Below, piece by piece: positions 9,041 to 16,327 of a DNA stretch of 64,000 nucleotides; position 1 is the stretch's first letter; every line of letters starts with the position of its first letter. Source of the DNA: an uncultured Lachnospiraceae bacterium (GTDB lineage: Bacteria > Bacillota > Clostridia > Lachnospirales > Lachnospiraceae); NCBI GenBank assembly GCA_947577185.1, contig CANPUE010000004.1, positions 1 to 64,000 on the forward strand. Reading direction: 5' to 3'. Under the pieces are notes generated by a model, which was given only the letters and a program-made list of their open reading frames with translations, searched no databases and was not told the DNA's origin. The position numbers were made by a program, and so were the translations under genes.

Positions 9041-9730
9041 CTAACAGCATTCTTGCGAATCCTGTACGATCTTTCCATCAATGATCTTAATGATGCGTCT
9101 GGCCTGCGCCGCGATCTCATTGTCATGCGTGATCAGAATGACTGTCCTGCCTTCCTCATGAAGCGTCTGCAGGATTCCCATGATCTCCCTGCTGGATGCG
9201 GAATCCAGATTTCCGGTCGGCTCGTCTGCCAGAATAATCGGAGGCGCCTGCGCAATCGCCCTTGCGATCGCGACGCGCTGCTGCTGACCGCCGGACATCT
9301 CAGACGGTTTATGGGTCTTTCTTTTCCCCAATCCTACCTTCTCAAGCGCGGTATCGGCAAGACGAAGTCTCTCCCGTTTGCCGACTCCCCGGTAGATCAG
9401 CGGCAATTCTACATTTTCCAGCGCCGTAAGCCCGGCGATCAGGTTAAAGCCCTGAAAGATAAAGCCGATCTCTTTGTTTCTCACATCTGACAGTTCATTA
9501 TCACTCATGTTGGATACATCCTGGTCATGCAGATAATAGCTGCCACTCGTAGGCACATCCAGGCAGCCCAGCATGTTCATCAGCGTAGACTTACCGGAAC
9601 CGGACTGCCCGATAATCGCCACAAACTCATTCTCATGGATCGTCAGACTGATATGATCCAGCGCTTTCACTTCATTTTCGCCGGGATTATATATTTTACA
9701 CATATCGTGAATCTCTACCAATGCACTCAT
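9041..9730 (-). CDS. MacB-type ABC transporter ATPase
   Basis: ATP-binding subunit of the exporter. It has Walker A (GQSGSGKST), the LolD/MacB-type signature MSGGQQQRVAIARAIAQ, and Walker B ILADEPTGNLD followed by the switch histidine in LITHDNEIAAQA. At 229 residues it has the normal size. The second ATG (9730) is preferred because the ribosome-binding site AAGGGGGG lies seven bases before it; for the ATG at 9736 the spacing would be too short. First gene of a three-gene minus-strand operon. Confidence 0.93.
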   Translation of the reverse strand: MSALVEIHDMCKIYNPGENEVKALDHISLTIHENEFVAIIGQSGSGKSTLMNMLGCLDVPTSGSYYLHDQDVSNMSDNELSDVRNKEIGFIFQGFNLIAGLTALENVELPLIYRGVGKRERLRLADTALEKVGLGKRKTHKPSEMSGGQQQRVAIARAIAQAPPIILADEPTGNLDSASSREIMGILQTLHEEGRTVILITHDNEIAAQARRIIKIIDGKIVQDSQECC

Positions 9731-9888
9731 ATTCATTCCCCCCTTATCCTGGACTATCTTTATCCATTATATAATATATAACGTTTTTATCCCATGAAAT
9801 GTCTTCAAAAAATTTCTTAAATTTTTCCAAATATTTCCTGACAGAAGTCTTTCCGGAACATACCGCACTGCCTGTTCTGAAAAGACGG

Positions 9889-9958
9889 ATTGTACACATA
9901 TCTAAATATAGTACCGGAATCTTAAAATAATTCACAGGTAATCTTAACGTAATCTTAA
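9889..9958 (-). promoter_or_regulatory. Possible response-regulator-activated promoter of the exporter operon
   Basis: Three identical boxes AATCTTAA (plus strand) lie at 9918-9925, 9940-9947 and 9951-9958, so their spacings are 22 and 11 bases, which is two helical turns and one. On the minus strand they sit just upstream of where a -35 would lie (9912-9917, poor match) for a -10 TACAAT at 9894-9889. Phased direct repeats abutting a weak -35 are typical of OmpR/PhoB-type activation. The assignment to the exporter operon, with about a 150-base leader, is inference. The remainder of 9731-9888 is A+T-rich leader without a gene. Confidence 0.5.
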
Positions 9959-9964
9959 AATGCC
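9945..9964 (+). repeat. 20-bp direct repeat, left copy
   Basis: taacgtaatcttaaaatgcc occurs here and again, without mismatch, at 10829-10848 in the same orientation. The two copies flank the broken toxin gene and the small RNA. They could be a target duplication or attachment-like remnant of an inserted segment, or two copies of a regulator site, since each holds one AATCTTAA box. Confidence 0.8.
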
Positions 9965-10054
9965 TGTGCTAAAATATTTTCAAGTTTTGTCTTCATTTGT
10001 ATTTGTTTTCGTGGTATTATTTAATCGAAAAAGGAGAACTGATTATTAAAATGG

Positions 10055-10183
10055 AAAAACTACAGGTGAATTAATAAAAGCCGCCCGAAATTTCAGAATT
10101 TCATGCCGAAAGAAAAGAATCTGTAAAGAGAATAGAAGATAACCGCCACAGCACACAGGAGATCATCATGAAAGGAACTGATA
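10055..10183 (+). pseudogene. Possible remnant of a small upstream gene (HTH-like start)
   Basis: A ribosome-binding site AAAGGAG (about 10030-10036) precedes an ATG that reads only seven codons before a stop. One extra A in the A-run would instead give MEKTTGELIKAAR, which resembles the start of XRE-type helix-turn-helix regulators. After that no frame is long: another frame reads EFHAERKESVKRIEDNRH up to the next gene. This looks like decayed coding sequence, possibly an antitoxin or regulator of the following toxin gene. The evidence is thin. Confidence 0.25.
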
Positions 10184-10552
10184 ATGGAAATAATTGGATA
10201 TATTTCTCAAGACGTTATTAAAACGCTGAATTTGAAAATCAGTCCCAATACGCCAGTATTTATAGGCCGATCAAACATAGAACACATTAAATCCCGACAT
10301 CCTTTTGAGTACGATCAATACTATCGGGATATCGGGCTTATAATAAATTCTCCTGACTATGTTGGACTAAATCCCAAAGATGATTCCATCCTCTTTGTAA
10401 AGCTATACAAAATAAATGATGAATAGATCCGTGTGGCAGTTAAAATTACCTCTGGCGGCAGATGCTTTGCAAAAACACTGCACTCTTTAAGCACATGCAA
10501 CGCTGAGAGATACATTAAAAAAGGCACATTAAAAAGGCTTGACACAAGCTGA
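10184..10552 (+). pseudogene. PBECR-like (Barnase/EndoU/RelE-type) nuclease toxin gene with an in-frame stop
   Basis: The frame opens with MEIIGYISQDVIKTLNLKIS and reaches a TAG at 10424-10426 after 80 codons. The same frame then continues without a break for 41 more codons (IRVAVKITSGGRCFAKTLHS and on) to a TGA at 10550-10552. The joined product would be about 122 residues, the size of the small phage-type PBECR RNase domains, whose typical core (H-I-x-S-R-H, then D-S-I-x-x-V-K, then a strand R-V-A-V) spans the stop. A TGG to TAG change (Trp lost) explains it most simply. Such domains are toxins or effectors in phages and mobile elements. I infer an inactivated gene; a sequencing error or suppression cannot be excluded. 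Confidence 0.6.
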
Positions 10553-10566
10553 TTATATTGTATAAT
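10539..10566 (+). promoter_or_regulatory. Near-consensus promoter inside the end of the broken toxin gene
   Basis: TTGACA (10539-10544), 16-base spacer, TATAAT (10561-10566). Both hexamers are perfect. It overlaps the last codons of the toxin remnant and fires toward the structured RNA that follows; a start near 10573 is expected. Confidence 0.8.
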
Positions 10567-10572
10567 TAAGTT

Positions 10573-10708
10573 ACTAAATGAGTAAGCTATATTGAATGAA
10601 ATCTGAGGACGGAACAGGCGGCCGTCACCCATTGTTAGGAGATGTGGATTGTCACCCACCTATTTCATTCAAACTATCAGGCAGGTAACTCCGGTTATCT
10701 GCCTTTTT
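10573..10708 (+). ncRNA. Candidate structured small RNA of about 135 nt
   Basis: Between the consensus promoter and a strong intrinsic terminator lies a short transcript with a perfect 10-bp closing helix (10593-10602 with 10662-10671). The enclosed part contains two GTCACCCA copies in G+C-rich sequence unlike the A+T-rich surroundings. A 30-codon frame (10596-10688, starting MKSEDGTGG) exists inside but has no ribosome-binding site and ends within the terminator stem, so I favour a noncoding RNA. It could be an antitoxin RNA of the adjacent broken toxin or an independent regulator. No known family is recognised. Confidence 0.55.
10680..10708 (+). terminator. Intrinsic terminator of the small RNA
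   Basis: GGCAGGTAAC (10680-10689), loop TCCG, GTTATCTGCC (10694-10703), then five T. Ten base pairs with one G-U wobble, a UNCG-type loop and a T-run make it a confident terminator on the plus strand. Confidence 0.88.
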
Positions 10709-10828
10709 CATTATTTTAGTATAAAGTTATCCATATATCGCATGAAAATACATATAGTAACACAAAGGTCGGAAAGACTGCTGCCACACTTTTATATAAA
10801 ACAGATTTTTTTTAAAAGTATCATATAA

Positions 10829-10848
10829 TAACGTAATCTTAAAATGCC
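10829..10848 (+). repeat. 20-bp direct repeat, right copy
   Basis: Exact copy of the 9945-9964 repeat, same orientation, 884 bases downstream. The bases on either side differ between copies, so the match is exactly 20. The stretch 10709-10828 between the small RNA and this copy is A+T-rich with no gene seen. Confidence 0.8.
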
Positions 10849-10876
10849 GCATGAAAATCATTCTTTTAACGGACAG

Positions 10877-10907
10877 ACAGGGTGAACACCAAAGGTGTTC
10901 ACCCTGT
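10877..10907 (-). terminator. Strong hairpin at the 3' end of the GH2 gene
   Basis: ACAGGGTGAACACC (10877-10890) pairs perfectly over 14 bp with GGTGTTCACCCTGT (10894-10907) around an AAA loop. It begins 22 bases beyond the GH2 stop. The minus-strand tail (CCGTTAAAAG) has no real T-run, so it may act as a terminator helped by other factors or as a 3' stabiliser. Confidence 0.55.
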
Positions 10908-10928
10908 CCGTTCTTTCCTGTATCTGTT

Positions 10929-13412
10929 TTATACTTCCCCTGTTTTTATTACGATCTTTTTCGGCTGACAGCCCTGTGCCTCAAACCTGACGGTGATGTC
11001 CCCCGGTGTTACCCCCGCACGAATCACTGCCATCGCATATCCCTGCCAGGTTTTCCATGTCGTATCGTCATAGCTGCCGACTGCTCTCGGGTCCGCACTG
11101 CCGAATCCCTGCAGTGTTCCTGCGCCTTCCACGCTTACGGTAATCTCCTTTTCCAGATTCAGATTCTCAACACCGTTTTTGTCCGCTAAGCTCACAGTGA
11201 CAAACGCAAGATCCTCTCCGTCTGCTTTGAGCGTTTCTCCTTCCCATACAACCTCAAGTTCCACGTCACTGTCAGCTGTCTTTAGCTGGAAACGCCCGGT
11301 TTCCGCACCCTGCACATAGCTTACCGCCAGAAGTTCGCCCGGCTCATAAGTCATCTCATAGGATGCTGTAAAACCATTTGCTTCCCCGGCAGGCTTTCTT
11401 CCCAGAGAACGGCCGTTTAAGAACAGTTCTACCTCTTCCGCCTCACTGTATACATCCACATTCGCCGGTTTTCCTTCATATCCCGGCCATGTCCAGCTTG
11501 CGATATTATCTTTCAGCATCCATGCGGTCTGTGAATGCTGCATCCCATAGCGGTCCACACGTTCCACCGCAATATAGGGTTCCGTGCGCAGTCCATAGAC
11601 GATCTCCCGCAGATAGCTGATCGGCCTGCGGTATCCGATAATATCGATATCTCCGATATATGCCGTCCTGTCGGGATATACGCCGTTAAAATTCTGCGTG
11701 CCGTCGTAATAGAAAATACCGCATCCTGCTTCTCCCAGATAATCGTATCCGGTCCATGTAAAGTCGCCAAGTACATGATCATTGTTTTTCACAATATCCC
11801 ACAGCCGCACAATATCCGCAGGAAATGTCTCTGTTCCCAGAACGGTCTTATTCGGATGAAGCTCTTTCTCCAAAACATGCCGTCCTGTCAGGTAATTCAG
11901 CCCGGTAATATCTGACGCCAAACATGCTTCCTCGATCGTCTCCGTCATCAGCGGGTGGCAGGCAAAAGCGTCTGCTATGGGCCCTACCATCAGAGCCATC
12001 ATGCTGTTTAACAGACTCGCGCCTTCCTCGCGCTCCGTTTTTGCCCCGCCTGCTGTCATTCCGGTCTGCTGCGCGCTCATAATATCCTGGATCACTTTGC
12101 CCATCTTAGGCCCCAGTACCAGCATTCCATTGACCGCATTCGTCGTATAGCGGTATGGATCCAGCGCATGAATCCGATTGCAGAGCGCACGATTGATCTG
12201 CGCGCCTCTGGCGGTTCCCATATCCGGGATTTCATTGCCGGTAGAATATAAGATCACGCTTGGATGATTATAATCTTTCTTTACCATTCTCTCTGTTTCC
12301 GCATCCATACGATCCAGGAAATGCAGAGCAAAATCATTGGCATTTTTATGGTTTGTCCACATGTCGCACAATTCATCCATGACAAGCATTCCCATCCTGT
12401 CACATGCATCCAGCATCGCTTTGCTCATTGGGTGGTGTGCACTTCGTATGCTGTTAAAACCGGCTTCCTTCATCTGGCGGCAGCGTCTCTCTTCTGCCTT
12501 TTCCAGCGTTGCAGCTCCGATCATGCCGTTATCATGGTGAATACAGGTCCCGCGCAGTTTCACCTGCTGCCCGTTTATGCGGAGGCCATGCTGTGCATCC
12601 AGTTCCAGCCTGCGTATCCCGAAGTGCTCCCGCGTCTCATCTAAAAGCTCCTCTCCCGCATAAAGCCTGACGATACAGTCATATAACTGCGGCGTGTCCG
12701 GGCTCCACAGTGCGGGTTTCTTCAGCGCAATCTTCTGGCAGACCTCTTCCTGCGCCTCCTGGAACATCGTCACGCTGATGCTGTCCTTCCCTGCCGTCTG
12801 TCCCGCAAAGGATATTACCGTCTCTACCGTGATCTTTTCCTTTTTTCTGGTGAGGTTCTTTATGTCTGTGCGCACTTCCACGACCGCACTGTCCGCAGAA
12901 ATCTCTGGTGTCGTGATGCGCACACCGTCAGCCGGGATATGAATCCTCGCACCGACGAGCAGATTGACATTCCGGTAGATGCCGCTTCCCGAATACCAGC
13001 GGCTGTTTTTCTCTGCCGCATTATCTGCAATCACGCGTATTTCATTTTCTGTCCCATAATTTAAATATTTGTCCAATACAACGTAAAAATTTGAATACCC
13101 GTACAGGTTGCTCTGCGCGAGTTCTCCATTGATGTAGACCATAGCTGTGGCATAAACACCCTCAAATTCCAGAATAACTGTCTTTTCCTGCCATTCCTGC
13201 GGCACATCGATCTTTTTCAGATAAGTATATAACCCGCCGGGCCAATACCCGGTCTGTGTCCCGTTTGCAGTATCAGGCGTTCTCTCTTCATGCACCATGG
13301 CGTCATGCGGCAGATCGACCGTTTCAAACTGGGGGCCCCCCATGAAGGAAGACATCAGGGAAGCGCTTCCCTTTGCAAACTGCCAGTTACGATTTAATTT
13401 CTCCCGAATCAT
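10929..13412 (-). CDS. Glycoside hydrolase family 2 (beta-galactosidase-type)
   Basis: Hydrolyses beta-linked sugars (galactosides, or possibly glucuronides or mannosides). The 827-residue protein has the GH2 order: an N-terminal sugar-binding jelly roll (DLPHDAMVHE; SRWYSGSGIYRNV near residue 145), an immunoglobulin-like domain, and a TIM barrel with the acid/base motif YSTGNEIPD (about residue 385) and a nucleophile in GTETFPA. C-terminal Ig-like/Big domains follow (about 640-827). No signal peptide, so cytoplasmic. RBS GAGAGGAG precedes 13412. Divergent from the AraC regulator and linked to a sugar symporter and GH3 gene, it belongs to a glycoside-use locus. The exact substrate is not readable. 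Confidence 0.9.
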   Translation of the reverse strand: MIREKLNRNWQFAKGSASLMSSFMGGPQFETVDLPHDAMVHEERTPDTANGTQTGYWPGGLYTYLKKIDVPQEWQEKTVILEFEGVYATAMVYINGELAQSNLYGYSNFYVVLDKYLNYGTENEIRVIADNAAEKNSRWYSGSGIYRNVNLLVGARIHIPADGVRITTPEISADSAVVEVRTDIKNLTRKKEKITVETVISFAGQTAGKDSISVTMFQEAQEEVCQKIALKKPALWSPDTPQLYDCIVRLYAGEELLDETREHFGIRRLELDAQHGLRINGQQVKLRGTCIHHDNGMIGAATLEKAEERRCRQMKEAGFNSIRSAHHPMSKAMLDACDRMGMLVMDELCDMWTNHKNANDFALHFLDRMDAETERMVKKDYNHPSVILYSTGNEIPDMGTARGAQINRALCNRIHALDPYRYTTNAVNGMLVLGPKMGKVIQDIMSAQQTGMTAGGAKTEREEGASLLNSMMALMVGPIADAFACHPLMTETIEEACLASDITGLNYLTGRHVLEKELHPNKTVLGTETFPADIVRLWDIVKNNDHVLGDFTWTGYDYLGEAGCGIFYYDGTQNFNGVYPDRTAYIGDIDIIGYRRPISYLREIVYGLRTEPYIAVERVDRYGMQHSQTAWMLKDNIASWTWPGYEGKPANVDVYSEAEEVELFLNGRSLGRKPAGEANGFTASYEMTYEPGELLAVSYVQGAETGRFQLKTADSDVELEVVWEGETLKADGEDLAFVTVSLADKNGVENLNLEKEITVSVEGAGTLQGFGSADPRAVGSYDDTTWKTWQGYAMAVIRAGVTPGDITVRFEAQGCQPKKIVIKTGEV

Positions 13413-13524
13413 TCTTTTTCTCCTCTCTGTTGTTTCAATCTTTATTTTCTTTTATGGGCATTCGTGATATACTATAGAAGTATCTTAATTTAATAATGAT
13501 TATAAATACAGCATGTCAGACACG

Positions 13525-13573
13525 CAATAGCAGAAACCAACTATTGGATACCCTGCTGTATCCATATTCAACC
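13525..13573. promoter_or_regulatory. Candidate operator between GH2 and the AraC regulator
   Basis: Two inverted repeats lie in the divergent intergenic region: CAATAG (13525-13530) with CTATTG (13541-13546), and TGGATAC (13545-13551) with GTATCCA (13558-13564). The second continues into gctgtatccatattcaacc (13555-13573), which recurs with one mismatch at 16301-16319 upstream of the symporter gene. The shared element suggests a common binding site, probably for the AraC-family regulator. Confidence 0.45.
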
Positions 13574-13598
13574 AGTGTGTAAAAGAAGAAAATTCCCC

Positions 13599-14747
13599 AT
13601 GAACAATCGAAATGATCTGAATTCCCCGGAGTTCATAACCGGTGAGGGCACTGCCGCCGATCACAGAAGTCCGGAGCAGTTCTTTTCCCCGAAAATGCTG
13701 CAGTCTATATGCAGTGTCTCGAATCCTCTGACCATCAGCCGGGATCTGTCACTTTATAGTATCCAGACGCCTTTTATGATCATGTTAGAGACCTGCCGGG
13801 AAGCGGAAGGGATCTGTAATATCTTCCAGTTTACGCAGCATTCCTATCATTCCGCACAGCTGCAGAAAACGGTCGTTGACTTTACGGCAGAGCGGCCTCT
13901 GCACCGCCATTCCTGTATCGAAATCATGTATGTTCTCCAGGGCAGTGTCACCAATCGTGTTGAGAATCACATTTTCACCTATACGGCCGGTGACTGCTGT
14001 ATCATGAACAAAAATATCCGCCACTCGGAAAATTTCACCGGGGATTTTCAGGCTGTCTTTCTCATGCTCAGAGATGATTTCATCGCACAGCTTCTTTCCG
14101 AGTACTATGAAATGACTTCCATCAATCGGGAATCAAACGACGCCAATCTCGTCCTGCAATTATTTCAGGACAGCAAAAACCAGTCTCTGCAGTTTGATAA
14201 AGTGTACCTCGACTGTTTTCCTGTCATTCCGGCTGAAGAAATTTTAGAGATCACATCCCCGCTGTTTAATTCGATCCTGCAGGAAATTGTTCATTTACAG
14301 CCTGGTTCCCTCTTCTATATCAAAGGCGCTTTCTCCAGACTTTTGCAGATCATGACGGATCCGGAGCTGTTCAGCGTGAACCGTATCCACTCTGAATCCG
14401 ATAATCAGGAGTATCTGTTCAGCAAGATCACCCATATCATGAAGACAAGCCACGGACGCTGCACACGGGAGGAATTGTCGTCACAGTTACACTACAATGG
14501 GGAGTATCTGAACCGGATCATCAAAAAGTATACCGGCAGGACGCTCCTCGAATACGGCCAGTCCTTCTACCTCGATGAAGCAAGAATCCTGCTCTCCAGC
14601 ACAGATAAGAGCATCACCTCTATTATCGAGGAACTGGGATTTTCCAACCGAAGCCATTTTTACCGCCTCTTTGCCAAAGCGTACGGCCAGACGCCTCTCG
14701 ATTACCGCAGGCAGTTCCGTGCCGTTTCCTCAGAAGAAAAAGGCTGA
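13599..14747 (+). CDS. AraC-family transcriptional regulator
   Basis: A two-domain regulator of 382 residues. The N-terminal cupin-like sensing domain (about residues 95-180) contains the conserved HRHSCIEIMYVLQGSV and TAGDCCIMN segments. The C-terminal double helix-turn-helix (about 285-375) ends with SSTDKSITSIIEELGFSNRSHFYRLFAKAYGQTPLDYR, a strong family signature. It is divergent from GH2 and convergent with the symporter gene, so it most likely controls sugar-use genes here. A GTG at 13575 in frame is an alternative start; neither start has a strong ribosome-binding site. Confidence 0.9.
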   Translation: MNNRNDLNSPEFITGEGTAADHRSPEQFFSPKMLQSICSVSNPLTISRDLSLYSIQTPFMIMLETCREAEGICNIFQFTQHSYHSAQLQKTVVDFTAERPLHRHSCIEIMYVLQGSVTNRVENHIFTYTAGDCCIMNKNIRHSENFTGDFQAVFLMLRDDFIAQLLSEYYEMTSINRESNDANLVLQLFQDSKNQSLQFDKVYLDCFPVIPAEEILEITSPLFNSILQEIVHLQPGSLFYIKGAFSRLLQIMTDPELFSVNRIHSESDNQEYLFSKITHIMKTSHGRCTREELSSQLHYNGEYLNRIIKKYTGRTLLEYGQSFYLDEARILLSSTDKSITSIIEELGFSNRSHFYRLFAKAYGQTPLDYRRQFRAVSSEEKG

Positions 14748-14777
14748 TGCGCCATTCGCGCACCAGCTCTTTTTTTT
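14743..14777 (+). terminator. Intrinsic terminator of the AraC gene
   Basis: GCTGATGCGC (14743-14752), loop CATTC, GCGCACCAGC (14758-14767), then TCTTTTTTTT. The left arm covers the stop codon of the regulator gene. It separates the convergent regulator and symporter genes. Confidence 0.85.
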
Positions 14778-14797
14778 AACCAGTCTTTTATTTTTTC

Positions 14798-16180
14798 CTA
14801 TGCTTTTTGACCATGCTGTGCATCCCAGTCAGCATTTGCTTTTTCCACTTTCAGGAAATACATAATGAGCGTGATGAGTAAGATAGAGATCATCGGGAAC
14901 CACAGGTACATAAAGTTGAGCATGTTGATCGTCTTCGCCGACTGCTCCGCCGCGTTCGGCACGTATCCGCTCGCCGCCAGAAGCATACCGGAAATCGCTG
15001 ATCCAAGTCCGCCGCCCACTTTGATTCCAAGAGACGAACAGGAGAACATTGCGCCTTCAATATGTTTACCTTTCGTGCGCACCGTATACTCGGAAGCCGC
15101 AGAGATCAGGGCATTGATATCACCTGTTACCGGGCTCGTACACAGACCTGAAAGTGCAGAACAGATCAGCATCATCGGGATGATTCCAAGATATCCTCCG
15201 ATAATAAATCCAACACGGAACAGGGCCGCCATCATATAACCATAAAGATTTACCTTATACATTCCTTTGAACTTCTTTACCAGCATCGGTGTAAACGCAA
15301 GGCCGATGACCATCGGAAGCATCTGTGCCATCGAGAACGTTCCAAGCATTGCCGGATTGCCGATCACGTAGGTCATATAATAGATACCGATTCCGGTAAT
15401 CCCTGTCTGAATGTACATCAGGATATAAAACGCCGCGATCATCAGGAAATATTTATTGGCAATCAGAAGCTTAAAGGATTCTGCAAAAGAGATCTTCTCC
15501 TGTGGGGCTGATTCCTTCCCCCCCCTCCCCGTTTCTTCCGCCAGTTCTTCTTCCGATAACTCTTTGACCGAGAAAACAGAGATCGTATTGACAACCAGAG
15601 AGATCAGCGCATAGATGATCGCTACAGTTCTCCAGCCTGCCGCTCCGCCGCCGAATTTTGTGACAAGGCCAACTGTGATGGACGCTACAGTCAGGTTCGT
15701 CGCAAGGGAGAACATAAAGCGGATGGAACCCATCTGCACACGTTCATTTCCGTTTTTGGTGATCAGTGACGTCAATGATGCATAGGCAATATTGTTCGCT
15801 GTATAGAATACCGCATTCAACAGCGTATAAGTAATAAAGAAATATGCATACTTGGCCGTATCTCCCCAGCTCTGCGGAATCGCAAAAATTGCTACCAGCA
15901 TGACGCAGTTGCCCAGTTCGGCCCAAAGCATCCAGGGACGCGCTTTTCCCAGTTTCGTACGTGTCTTATCAATTAGATTCCCAAAAAATACATCCGTGAT
16001 CCCATCTGCAAATTTGGAGAACATGATCAGCGTACCTACAATCCCCGCGTTCAGTCCGACCGTATCTGTCAGATAGATCAGAACAAAACTGGTCAGCAGA
16101 GCGTAAATACAGTTCGCCGCAAGATCTCCCGATCCATAACCGACTTTGTTATACCATTTCAAATATCTCTTGTCTTCCAT
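14798..16180 (-). CDS. GPH-family sugar:cation symporter (MelB-like)
   Basis: A 460-residue membrane transporter with about twelve hydrophobic helices. The N-terminal LKWYNKVGYGSGDLAANCIY and the DxxFGNLIDKTRTKLGKARPWML loop between helices 2 and 3 are typical of the glycoside-pentoside-hexuronide:cation symporters, as is the central charged loop (EELAEETGRGGKE). It imports a sugar or glycoside driven by Na+ or H+. The gene follows GH3 on the same strand with a 147-base gap that contains a candidate operator, so it may have its own promoter as well. Confidence 0.9.
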   Translation of the reverse strand: MEDKRYLKWYNKVGYGSGDLAANCIYALLTSFVLIYLTDTVGLNAGIVGTLIMFSKFADGITDVFFGNLIDKTRTKLGKARPWMLWAELGNCVMLVAIFAIPQSWGDTAKYAYFFITYTLLNAVFYTANNIAYASLTSLITKNGNERVQMGSIRFMFSLATNLTVASITVGLVTKFGGGAAGWRTVAIIYALISLVVNTISVFSVKELSEEELAEETGRGGKESAPQEKISFAESFKLLIANKYFLMIAAFYILMYIQTGITGIGIYYMTYVIGNPAMLGTFSMAQMLPMVIGLAFTPMLVKKFKGMYKVNLYGYMMAALFRVGFIIGGYLGIIPMMLICSALSGLCTSPVTGDINALISAASEYTVRTKGKHIEGAMFSCSSLGIKVGGGLGSAISGMLLAASGYVPNAAEQSAKTINMLNFMYLWFPMISILLITLIMYFLKVEKANADWDAQHGQKA

Positions 16181-16300
16181 TTTGTAGCTCCTTTCTCCAC
16201 TACCATACTTTTATAAAATATTCACGAACACTTTATAAAAATATTATATATTCTCAATCCCTTTAAACATATAACGGAATCCAACCGATCACAGCGATCG

Positions 16301-16319
16301 GCTGTATCCAAATTCAACC
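16301..16319. promoter_or_regulatory. Second copy of the putative AraC-regulator element
   Basis: gctgtatccaaattcaacc differs in one base from 13555-13573. It is in the GH3-symporter gap, next to an inverted repeat CCGATC-acagc-GATCGG (about 16285-16301). The remaining gap shows A+T-rich promoter-like sequence (minus strand, 16200-16260). Confidence 0.4.
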
Positions 16320-16327
16320 TTTACCGG

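Noticed and set aside
9744-9935. 63-codon minus-strand frame before the exporter ATPase gene
   Set aside because: No ribosome-binding site or motif; it covers the candidate promoter and leader.
10357-10659. 100-codon minus-strand frame starting MGDNPHLLTMGDG
   Set aside because: Lies opposite the toxin remnant and the small RNA; the sense strand has better coding and RNA signals.
10596-10688. 30-codon frame within the small RNA
   Set aside because: No ribosome-binding site and the stop is in the terminator stem; kept only as a note.
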